From an uncultured Eubacteriales bacterium (GTDB lineage Bacteria > Bacillota > Clostridia > UMGS1883 > UMGS1540), in assembly GCA_900552775.1 (NCBI GenBank), contig USAP01000025.1, positions 1 to 13,894 of the forward strand: a stretch of 13,894 nucleotides of DNA, read 5' to 3'. The number at the start of each line of letters is the position of its first letter. Within the stretch, counting starts at the first letter, position 1. Position numbers and translations under genes: made by a program. Below are positions 1 through 7,746 of the stretch, piece after piece. A model generated the notes under the pieces. The model worked only from the letters and a program-made list of their open reading frames with translations, was not told the origin of the DNA and ran no database searches.

Positions 1-156
1 AGTCAACAGAATAAATTGAGAGTTGAGAATTTAGAGTTGAGAGTTATAATATGTTTTGCAACTTTCAAGAGCTGCTAATGAACTATCAAGGTAATCATAA
101 CTCTCAATTCTCAACTCTCAATTCTCAACTAAGTAAACTCTCAATTCTCAACTAAT
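1..156. repeat. Intergenic inverted repeat block of short GAGTTGAGA-type units
   Basis: A degenerate unit resembling GAATTGAGAGTTGAGA runs forward at about 14-48 and in reverse complement at about 98-130. A further reverse-complement copy lies at about 136-154. The first two blocks can pair into a long imperfect hairpin around a roughly 49-base centre (49-97) that shows no gene. No transposase, direct-repeat spacer pattern or coding potential is visible. Similar short repeats between genes are, from memory, common in Prevotella-like Bacteroidales; that attribution is inference. The block lies directly before the gene starting at 170 and occupies its probable promoter region. Confidence 0.75.
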
Positions 157-169
157 AACCCTAAACAAT

Positions 170-1459
170 ATGCTTGAAGAAGACATTCGCAAACAAATCA
201 TTGCCCTTATCAATCGCGAGGTAGTGCCAGCCGTCGGCTGCACCGAGCCGATGTGCGTGTCGCTCTGCGTGGCTCGCGCTACGGAGCTGTTGGGCTGCCG
301 CCCTGAGAAAATCACGGCGCTGCTGTCTGCCAACATCCTTAAGAACGCCATGGGCGTGGGCATACCCGGCACGGGCATGATCGGACTGCCTATTGCCATC
401 GCTCTCGGAGCCATCATCGGCAAGTCGGAATATCAACTGGAGGTGATAAAAGACCTTACGCCAGACTCGCTCGAAGAGGGCAAGCAGTATATCGACGCCG
501 ACCATATCTCCATACAGCTCAAGAGCGGCATCACCGAGAAGCTGTACGTAGAGATCACCTGCGAGGCCGACGGCCATAAGGCTACAGCCGTAATCGCCAC
601 GTCGCACACCCACTTCGTATACCTGGAGAAAGACGGCAAAGTGCTGCTCGACGAGCGCCACCACAAGGCGGGCGAGGCAGAGAACAACGACATACGCCTC
701 AACATGCGACTTGTCTACGACTTCGCTATGACAACGCCTGAGGACGACCTGCGCTTCATTCTGAAGACACGCGACTACAACTTCCGCATCGCGGAGGAGT
801 CGAAGAAGCACAACTACGGCCACTGTTTGGGCAAGACTATCGACCGCCCGCTGAGCCACGGCATCTTCGGCAACTCTATCTTCTCGCATATTATCTCTAA
901 GACCGCATCGGCTTGCGACGCTCGCATGGGCGGCGCGATGATTCCGGTGATGAGCAACTCGGGCTCGGGCAACCAAGGCATCTGCGCCACCAACCCCGTG
1001 GCTGTGTACGCCGAGGAGAACGAGAACACCGAGGAGGAACTCATTCGCGCACTCACGCTGAGCCACCTCACAGCCATCTACATCAAGCAGAATCTCGGCA
1101 AGCTGTCGGCTCTCTGCGGCTGCGTAGTGGCAAGCATCGGTTCGAGCTGCGGCATCACCTACCTCATGGGCGGCAACTACAAGCACATCTGCTGGTCGGT
1201 GAAGAACATGATTGCCAACATCACGGGCATGATCTGCGACGGAGCAAAGCCGAGTTGCGCGCTGAAGATTTCGTCGGGCGTGTCTACTGCGCTGCTTTCT
1301 GCGCTGCTCTCGATGGAAGGCAAGTGCGTGAGCTCAGTAGAGGGCATCATCGACAACGATGTAGACCGCTCTATACGCAACCTCACAAGCATCGGCGCAG
1401 AAGCCATGAACCGCACAGACGAGATGGTGCTCGACATCATGACGCACAAGAGCTGTTAA
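170..1459 (+). CDS. UPF0597 / L-cysteine desulfidase-like protein (serine dehydratase alpha family)
   Basis: A 429-residue cytosolic protein of the UPF0597/YhaM/CdsB family, related to the alpha subunit of iron-sulfur L-serine dehydratases. Characterised members split L-cysteine into pyruvate, ammonia and sulfide using a 4Fe-4S cluster. The family's cysteines are present: Cys24 in VGCTEP, the pair Cys316/Cys318 in CGCVVASIGSSCG, and Cys356 and Cys363 in GMICDGAKPSCALK. The glycine-rich SNSGSGNQG stretch (262-270) is also intact. Length and both ends look complete, so the protein is probably active. The ATG at 170 is preceded by AT-rich sequence with no Shine-Dalgarno, as is usual in Bacteroidetes, and base composition is far more GC-rich than in the rest of the window. 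It is convergent with the lyase gene downstream and seems unrelated to it. Family assignment is firm; the exact substrate (cysteine, serine or other) is not shown by the sequence. Confidence 0.93.
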   Translation: MLEEDIRKQIIALINREVVPAVGCTEPMCVSLCVARATELLGCRPEKITALLSANILKNAMGVGIPGTGMIGLPIAIALGAIIGKSEYQLEVIKDLTPDSLEEGKQYIDADHISIQLKSGITEKLYVEITCEADGHKATAVIATSHTHFVYLEKDGKVLLDERHHKAGEAENNDIRLNMRLVYDFAMTTPEDDLRFILKTRDYNFRIAEESKKHNYGHCLGKTIDRPLSHGIFGNSIFSHIISKTASACDARMGGAMIPVMSNSGSGNQGICATNPVAVYAEENENTEEELIRALTLSHLTAIYIKQNLGKLSALCGCVVASIGSSCGITYLMGGNYKHICWSVKNMIANITGMICDGAKPSCALKISSGVSTALLSALLSMEGKCVSSVEGIIDNDVDRSIRNLTSIGAEAMNRTDEMVLDIMTHKSC

Positions 1460-1464
1460 AATCA

Positions 1465-1544
1465 GGGGATGCAGCGGTCCCCGCTGCACCAATCAAGCTA
1501 ACAATGCTATTTTCTCGGTTGGTGCAGCGGAGACCGCTGCACCC
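1465..1544. repeat. Pair of inverted GC-rich palindromes (REP-like hairpins)
   Basis: Two palindromes of about 23 bases lie 30 bases apart. The second (1521-1543) has a perfect 10-bp stem, GGTGCAGCGG, around a 3-base loop. The first (1468-1490) has the same stem with one mismatch. Together with flanks they are near-perfect inverted copies of each other, so the stretch could fold as two small hairpins or one large one. It directly follows the 429-residue gene. The second hairpin is followed only by CCCCCTTTT, so terminator function is possible but weak. This is the last sequence with the composition of the first gene. Confidence 0.8.
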
Positions 1545-1559
1545 CCTTTTAAGACAATT

Positions 1560-4500
1560 CTATTGACAAACAACACTTTTTTCCTGTTTTTCTTCTTTTC
1601 TGCCGCTTCCGACACTGAGAAAATTGTTTTTGTCCAATGAGTATTGCGTGCTTTCACCGTTCACAAACACATTTTTCACATTGGGATTTGCAAGGTTAAT
1701 TTTAAAATTCGATGCCGTAAAATTGCTCTCGTAAGAAGAAATGTTCACATCTGCGCCGTTTGAAAAAACAGAAACATTGTCCGTCTTTTTGCCGCAGCTT
1801 ACGATGTCTTCCCCGTCTTTTGTAACATAGCTTCCGCCAATCATTGCAAGGTCTGTTATTCTTCCTTTTTCATCTCTTCCCAAAAGAAGAATCTCCGCAT
1901 CGGTTTTTAAACCGTCTATGTTCAAAACCCCCGTAATTGCCCTGTTATCCTGCGCATAAATATATTTTTTCGTTCCGTTTTTACCCTTAACCTCAAAGCT
2001 TAATGCGGCAACATCTTCGGGTGATTCGAGCGTTTGTGCGGAAAGCGCGGCGTCCTTGTAATCCGTCGGCAGCAATACGGTATTCATAATCGTATTGCCC
2101 TTGCTTTTCCTCTCAAACAGGCCGTATTTCACTTTTACATCGTTACCCATATCGTAAAAGCCGTCTTCTGCATAAGCCGCGGCGTCTCTGTCGCCCGACG
2201 CAACTATAATATTTTTGCCGTCTTCGAAATTTGACCGTATAACTCCGCTTTCATTTTCTATGCTCATGTTCGCTTCCGGCGTCATATGCCAAAGCTGCTT
2301 GAAGCTGTTTTCGGATTTTTTGTCATTCGGCGTCATATAATCGGAAACCACAATCGGTCCGTCTTTTATAAAGAGTATACTTCTTTTATGACCGCTTGAC
2401 GCATTACTTTTTGTGCTTTGACTTACAAAGTCATAGTTTTTATCCGCAACAAAGCTGTGAACCGTGCCCACACATTCTGTTGACGGCCTGAGCCAGCCGT
2501 TTCTCTGAGAAGTATTGTTAATAAGCACGGTGTTGTGTGCTCTTGTGGATAGCGCATACTGCCTTACTTCACTGTATGCATCGTAATTAAATTTACCGCT
2601 GTCAACCAAAAGTCTTTTGCCGAATGCTGACAGCACTATTTCATTATCGTCTGCATGACCGTGTCCTCCGTCACCGCCGCGCACATTCGTAAAAAGCACC
2701 GTGTCGTCTTTTTCCCATCCGCTGCGCAATATCGTGTACGCACTGTTTTCAAAAAGATGTGAAGTCCATGAAGGCTCCGTGCCTTTTTGCCCTTCCGAAT
2801 CTATATACTGAAGCTCATAATCGTCAAACCACTCCACAAACTGCCCGTAGCCGTTTGTGCTGCGCGTTCCGAACCCGTCATCGCCGTATTGCAGCGTGCT
2901 TCCTCCGGAGCCATACATAAGCACAATTCCGTATACAGCTTTTCTGAGCCTTTCATCATATTCTTCCGGAAGACTTATCCCCATGCTGTATGCCGCCTTT
3001 TTAAAATCGCGGTGCATTGAAAGAACCGAATTGCTGTAACCGTTTGTGGCTTCTATATATGAGCCGTCTTGCAGGAAGCTTTTTTTAATTCCCTCGGTAA
3101 AATGATTCGTCGAGGTTTTTACGCCTTCGCTTGAAACTTTAAACTCCGGAAAAGCCTGGGAAGCGTAAAACTCTGCAAGATATGAATAATCAAGCCAGTT
3201 TGAGGTTGCGCTTATATTTCTCGAATAAAAGTCTATATTGCTCCACATATTTTTAAGAAACATTGTGCAAAGCTCGGAATCCATATATTTATTGTTCTTT
3301 AAATATTTCAGAACAACAATCCACTGCTGCATTCTCAGAGCCGCATCAAGAAGCCTCGGATACGGTGTAGATGTTCCCGAATCTTTTATAAAATCGGCTA
3401 TATTTGAAAGAAGTGCATATGCATACTTTTCGTTATTTGTGTAAAGATATTCGGCTATAACGGTTCTTGTTTGCATAAAGCGAACCGTCTGATAAGCATA
3501 CTCTATGTTTGAGCTTTTTTCTGAACCCCATGCATATCCGCCCGGGATTCCGTTATAATTGTGTACCACAAATGAAAGACCGTCCCAAACAACTTTGCTG
3601 CCTTCCCACGATGAGCTCAGTGTATTAACAAGCAAAAGTTCCGAGCTGTCGGCAAACGGCGTATCTTTTTTTGCATAAAGACGAAGCCTTCCGTTTGTTA
3701 TCGTGTCTTTCGAGCTGAGCGCCGACAAATCGAATTTAAGCAGCACCCTATATGTTTCATCGCTTAAGAATTCTCCGAAAGTTTTTGCTTTCAGAATACC
3801 TCCGCCGTCATAATGCTTTTTTGAATAACTGCCCGCACGCACGGTTGCACTGTCGCAAGCCGGGAAATATTTCACTTCCCCGTTTACCGTAAGTTCAAGC
3901 ACCGGGCGCATATTTTCGTTTTCGTAATCATGCCCGGCTATAAAGGCCGCATTATCTTCATTGTACTTGGCTATTATTTCAAAAGCCTTCACGCCGCCCT
4001 TGGTGATTGCGTTAGGATTATAAATGTTCGAATAAACCGCCTCGAAGTTGTCCCCCGTTACGCTTATATCGCCCTTATAATATGCGCATGCTTCGGAAAT
4101 ATCCTGAACACCGTCAGCCCACATATTGCTCCAGCCGGTATACCTTTGCATAAGTCCCAGACTTGTTTTCTCTTCTCTGCCTTGAATATAAGAAAGAAGC
4201 TCTTTTTTTGCAGACTCATAGTCACCTGCCTTGGCGGCGGCTTCGACTGCTCCGAGTCCCGGCAAAGTATAGTCGAATTTTCCGCCTTTGGTCCACCCTG
4301 TGCCGCTCCATTTGCCGAAAAATTCCTCATCGGTGATATAACCCGGGTCTTTCGGCTTTTCATCGGGAAGCACGGTAAATTCAAAGCTCTTTTTGAATCT
4401 GCCTCCTACGGTTGCCGTAAGCGTAACCTCTTTTGCGCTTTCATCCCAGCGCGGCCGCACAACGTGTCCGCTGTTCCAAATGACGGATTTGTCGGAGCTT

Positions 4501-7500
4501 TCCCATGTTATATCGCTTCCGTAGAACCCTTTTTTCAAAGGCTTAAGCGCCATCGTTATCTCATTCGGGTTTTCATTCGTTAAAATATCCGGTGTAATGT
4601 CATCCGCCTCAGCCTTTGCCTTTTCTTCAGCGTCGTCAAAATCGCGAAGTACCGTAAAATCATAAGTAAGCGTTTTTGAAAGACCGCTGTTTTCAAATTC
4701 TGCAGTTAAGGTAACTTTAGGATTTTTCGCAGTATTTCTCGGTCTTGTCACCGCACCGCTTATGGGGTTTATAACTTCCTCATCTGAGCTTGACCATGTT
4801 ATTTCGGTTCCGTACGGAAGAATTTCGGGCAGCTTCAAATCGGAATCTATAATATTTCCGCCGACAAAAGGCTTTGTGAGAATATCGTTTACGGAAAATG
4901 CCCTCAAATCGTACGAAAGCCGCTCTGCCTTCGGAGGTATTGCGTGATACAGCTTGTAATCGCGTATTTTTATTGAATTTTTGGACTCGAGATAAAACAT
5001 TGTATAGCTTATTGCGCTTGTTCCCACAATTCTTGAATATTTGTCGTGAATTACAAGCTGTCCGTCAACCCACATTGAATATGTTGACCTTGAGCAGTCA
5101 AACATCATATTAAAATGCAGCTTATTTGCCTTGCCGCCCCATACTTTTGAGCTCGTTCCCGTAACGCCCGCCGTGTTTGAATAATATGCGCTTATAACGT
5201 CGCTTCCCCATGCAAAAGAATAATAGAGATTCCCGGCAGCGTCAAGAGAGCGGATTTGCACGCTTGAGCTTTTCTCCCTCTCAACATCAAATTCAAGTCC
5301 TATAACGCCTGCGGCAGACGCGTTTTTGTCTGCTCCGGAATATATTGTCGCGCTGACTTGCGCTGAGCCGTCTCCGGTTTTATCTATACAAAGCGCGCCG
5401 TCTTTTATGTACACTTTTCCGCCGCCGGATTCGTTCGTAACAATTAAATTCTCGCTTTCTTCTCCGGAAAAGTCGTTTTGAACTATCATCTCACGCACTG
5501 TCGGAACATCGCCGATTTCCACCTGAAGCGACAAAACCGTAAATTCAAACTGCTTTGTTTTACGTACACTTCCCGATACAAATTCGGCTGTCATAATACA
5601 GCTTTTGTTTTCATACGGGTCTCTTATAACCCTGCCGTCATTTTCTATTACCCCCGTATCCGATGAAGTCCAGTAAATCCGGCTGCCGTTTTCACCGTAT
5701 TGCGGAAGAATCAAATCATCGCTTATTGTGCCCTCCAAAACAGATATTCCCGAAAGAAGACTTTCATATTTCAGCGCCTCACTGTCTGATATGCACCTTT
5801 CTTCGTCGCTCATATCCGGCATTATTTTATAAACTCCGTAGTTGTCCACCGAAACGCTGCCTGTACCCGAAAAGTCACCGAAGCTCACAAGATACACCTG
5901 CGTCCATTTAACATTTTTCGGACTTAAATTATATCTTGAATATACATTTTCAAGAAAAAGTTTGTTGTTAAGCCACACGGAAAATGTCGGCGTCGGCGCG
6001 CCTATATCCATAAGAACCGTAACTTTAAGCTTGTTTTGTCCGGTCATATCAAGTGACTTTGAAGCAACCTGCAGATTTTCGTCTCTGTAATCCATGGAAA
6101 GCGTATTGCCGTGCCATGAAAGCTGGGAAACATAATTCCAGTTTGCGTTATTTCCGAATCTTATTCTTGTCGTATCGTTTGTTCTGGATAATGTCATTTC
6201 CTGTATGAATTTATCGCTTCTGGTATCCATATCGGAATTAAAATAAAATTGCAGGCACGGCTCTGAGGTTGCCCATTTGTTTCTCGTAACCGTAAGTTTT
6301 CCGTTGTCTTCCGAAAAACTGTCCCCATCGGAAGTAAACCTGTCGGTTTTTATTCGTCCGTCAAGTTTTCCGTCAGAGAAATCGTCAAAAAACTCCGGGA
6401 ACCTATTTCCCGTCATTCCTTCAAACTCTCTCATGCGCGATGCAACGGTAAATTCGAATTTTTTCTCCAGAGAATATTCGCCGCGCGTAAGATGCGCCAT
6501 AAGCGTAACTTCTTTGTCTTCTTCCCTTCTTGTAACTTTGCCGAGCGGAGATATTGTGTCTTCATCCGAACTTGTCCATGAAATCAGGCTTCCGTATCTT
6601 CCGCTTGTTACAATGTCCGTATCAAGATTATCGATAAGAAATCCGTCCGCTTTCGGAGCGGAAAGTATGCTTTCCTCCGTCAACAAGTCAAAATCTTTTT
6701 GCAGAAGCTCTTCATCGTCACCCGAAACAGGTGCCTCCGTAAGCCTGTAAACGCCGTAATTATCTGCCGTTATCTCACCGACTCCGGAAAAATTACCGTA
6801 ACTTACGGTATAAAACTGCATCCATTTTGCATTTTTGGGATTTACGTCCTGTACGCAAAAAACATTTGACAGGGCAAGCTTATTGTTTATCCACATCGAA
6901 AACATCGGCGTCCCGCTTGTATAATTCGATAGCAATGAAATTTTAGCCGTTTTCATTCCCGTCATATCAAGCGTTTTTGAAGCCGTCTTTAAATTTTCGT
7001 CGCGATACGAAATTATAAAATTATTGCCTTCCCAGTATATCTGCGTAAAATACTGCCACTGCTCGTTTATCCCGAAGCGCAGCCTTACTATATCGCTTGT
7101 TCTTGTCAATGTCAGCTCCTGAAGAAACTCTCCCGACAAAGGCGTTTTGTTATCATCAAAATAAAACCTTACAGCCGGTTCTTTTCCGCTCACCCACGCG
7201 CGTCTTTCAAGACGGATTCTTCCTCTTTCTTCGGATACAAAGTCAGACCCCGAATCTAAGTTTGTTGTCTCTATGTACGCGCCCTGCACGCTGTCGGAAA
7301 AATCATCGGACATTATCTTTTCGCGCCAAAGCGGCAGTCCTTCAATATCAGTTCTTTTTCCTGCAACGAGAAATTCAAAATTCTTTGTTTTTTCTGCATT
7401 TCCCAAAACGGCTTTTGCCGTAACCACCACTCTTGTTTCTTTCTCCGGCAGCGTTATGGCACCGTTTTCCGCAATAATTTCGGGAGCCGAACTGCTCCAT

Positions 7501-7730
7501 GTAATTTCACTCCCGTTTTCACCTTTTGAAATTTCATCAAGCACCAGCGGGTCGAGAAGATAGCCGTCATCTGTGAGCGGAACCGACAAAAGCATATCAT
7601 CGCTCAGCGCATCTATATCGGCTACAACACTTTCTTCCGCCGAGGCGTTTAAAAACTCCGCAGCGGCAGAAGCCGGAAAAATCCAGCAAAAGCTTATACA
7701 TGCAAGTAAAACAGAAAATATTTTTTTCAA
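1560..7730 (-). CDS. Giant secreted multidomain heparinase II/III-type polysaccharide lyase
   Basis: A 2056-residue exported protein that probably cleaves a uronic-acid-containing polysaccharide by beta-elimination. A signal peptide spans about 1-23. Five atrophied-Ig-like modules follow at about 35-125, 350-430, 648-735, 937-1027 and 1030-1122, each with an I-W-[ST]-SS signature (ITWSSS, ISWTSSDE). Three LamG-like jelly-roll modules alternate with the first ones (130-333, 438-636, 740-930). The lyase begins near 1135. Its helical start is separated from the alpha/alpha toroid (about 1395-1640) by a DNRLRE/CBM96-like module (about 1200-1392, YRVLLKFDLS at 1327-1336). Toroid motifs include SNWLDY (1510-1515) and DGSYIEATNGY (1555-1565). 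The beta-sandwich domain has GGHGHADDNE (1688-1697), LVDSGKFNY (1708-1716) and RAHNTVLIN (1730-1738). The start is TTG; an AGGAGGTG site lies 9 bases upstream and overlaps the stop of the previous gene. Lyase subfamily and substrate cannot be told. The last few residues (SVVCQ) lie at the composition break and may not be native. Confidence 0.9.
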   Translation of the reverse strand: MKKIFSVLLACISFCWIFPASAAAEFLNASAEESVVADIDALSDDMLLSVPLTDDGYLLDPLVLDEISKGENGSEITWSSSAPEIIAENGAITLPEKETRVVVTAKAVLGNAEKTKNFEFLVAGKRTDIEGLPLWREKIMSDDFSDSVQGAYIETTNLDSGSDFVSEERGRIRLERRAWVSGKEPAVRFYFDDNKTPLSGEFLQELTLTRTSDIVRLRFGINEQWQYFTQIYWEGNNFIISYRDENLKTASKTLDMTGMKTAKISLLSNYTSGTPMFSMWINNKLALSNVFCVQDVNPKNAKWMQFYTVSYGNFSGVGEITADNYGVYRLTEAPVSGDDEELLQKDFDLLTEESILSAPKADGFLIDNLDTDIVTSGRYGSLISWTSSDEDTISPLGKVTRREEDKEVTLMAHLTRGEYSLEKKFEFTVASRMREFEGMTGNRFPEFFDDFSDGKLDGRIKTDRFTSDGDSFSEDNGKLTVTRNKWATSEPCLQFYFNSDMDTRSDKFIQEMTLSRTNDTTRIRFGNNANWNYVSQLSWHGNTLSMDYRDENLQVASKSLDMTGQNKLKVTVLMDIGAPTPTFSVWLNNKLFLENVYSRYNLSPKNVKWTQVYLVSFGDFSGTGSVSVDNYGVYKIMPDMSDEERCISDSEALKYESLLSGISVLEGTISDDLILPQYGENGSRIYWTSSDTGVIENDGRVIRDPYENKSCIMTAEFVSGSVRKTKQFEFTVLSLQVEIGDVPTVREMIVQNDFSGEESENLIVTNESGGGKVYIKDGALCIDKTGDGSAQVSATIYSGADKNASAAGVIGLEFDVEREKSSSVQIRSLDAAGNLYYSFAWGSDVISAYYSNTAGVTGTSSKVWGGKANKLHFNMMFDCSRSTYSMWVDGQLVIHDKYSRIVGTSAISYTMFYLESKNSIKIRDYKLYHAIPPKAERLSYDLRAFSVNDILTKPFVGGNIIDSDLKLPEILPYGTEITWSSSDEEVINPISGAVTRPRNTAKNPKVTLTAEFENSGLSKTLTYDFTVLRDFDDAEEKAKAEADDITPDILTNENPNEITMALKPLKKGFYGSDITWESSDKSVIWNSGHVVRPRWDESAKEVTLTATVGGRFKKSFEFTVLPDEKPKDPGYITDEEFFGKWSGTGWTKGGKFDYTLPGLGAVEAAAKAGDYESAKKELLSYIQGREEKTSLGLMQRYTGWSNMWADGVQDISEACAYYKGDISVTGDNFEAVYSNIYNPNAITKGGVKAFEIIAKYNEDNAAFIAGHDYENENMRPVLELTVNGEVKYFPACDSATVRAGSYSKKHYDGGGILKAKTFGEFLSDETYRVLLKFDLSALSSKDTITNGRLRLYAKKDTPFADSSELLLVNTLSSSWEGSKVVWDGLSFVVHNYNGIPGGYAWGSEKSSNIEYAYQTVRFMQTRTVIAEYLYTNNEKYAYALLSNIADFIKDSGTSTPYPRLLDAALRMQQWIVVLKYLKNNKYMDSELCTMFLKNMWSNIDFYSRNISATSNWLDYSYLAEFYASQAFPEFKVSSEGVKTSTNHFTEGIKKSFLQDGSYIEATNGYSNSVLSMHRDFKKAAYSMGISLPEEYDERLRKAVYGIVLMYGSGGSTLQYGDDGFGTRSTNGYGQFVEWFDDYELQYIDSEGQKGTEPSWTSHLFENSAYTILRSGWEKDDTVLFTNVRGGDGGHGHADDNEIVLSAFGKRLLVDSGKFNYDAYSEVRQYALSTRAHNTVLINNTSQRNGWLRPSTECVGTVHSFVADKNYDFVSQSTKSNASSGHKRSILFIKDGPIVVSDYMTPNDKKSENSFKQLWHMTPEANMSIENESGVIRSNFEDGKNIIVASGDRDAAAYAEDGFYDMGNDVKVKYGLFERKSKGNTIMNTVLLPTDYKDAALSAQTLESPEDVAALSFEVKGKNGTKKYIYAQDNRAITGVLNIDGLKTDAEILLLGRDEKGRITDLAMIGGSYVTKDGEDIVSCGKKTDNVSVFSNGADVNISSYESNFTASNFKINLANPNVKNVFVNGESTQYSLDKNNFLSVGSGRKEEKQEKSVVCQ

Positions 7731-7735
7731 CCGAA

Positions 7736-7746
7736 AACACCTCCTC
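7736..7746 (-). promoter_or_regulatory. Strong Shine-Dalgarno that fixes a TTG start for the lyase
   Basis: On the reverse strand the upstream gene ends in TGA, immediately followed by GGAGGTG, nine more bases, and then TTGAAAAAAATATTTTC. The TTG opens a clear signal peptide (MKKIFSVLLACISFCWIF), so this rare start is well supported. The overlap of stop and ribosome site suggests that translation of the lyase is coupled to the SLH gene. Confidence 0.8.

Noticed and set aside
48..60. Bacteroidetes-type -7 box (TAnnTTTG) upstream of the desulfidase-like gene
   Set aside because: TATGTTTTG has one base too many, and the distance to the gene is long and filled with repeats.
1..156. Possible CRISPR array
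   Set aside because: Units are short, occur in both orientations and lack uniform unique spacers; there are no cas genes.
161..1186. Long reverse-strand open frame (341 codons) opposite the desulfidase-like gene
   Set aside because: It is a shadow of the GC-rich forward gene: its translation is rich in Ala, Val, Arg and His and has no recognisable family, while the forward frame has a full set of family motifs.
1465..1544. Ends of an insertion sequence
   Set aside because: No transposase frame and no target duplication; each arm is itself a palindrome, which fits a REP-like unit better.
913..1566. Forward open frame of 217 codons overlapping the end of the desulfidase-like gene
   Set aside because: Its His- and Arg-rich translation is typical of an out-of-frame reading, and it runs through the palindromes at 1465-1544.
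3930..4583. Forward open frame of 217 codons, and a reverse one at 4064-4384, within the lyase
   Set aside because: Both lie wholly inside a well-supported 2056-codon gene, lack ribosome sites and show no family features.
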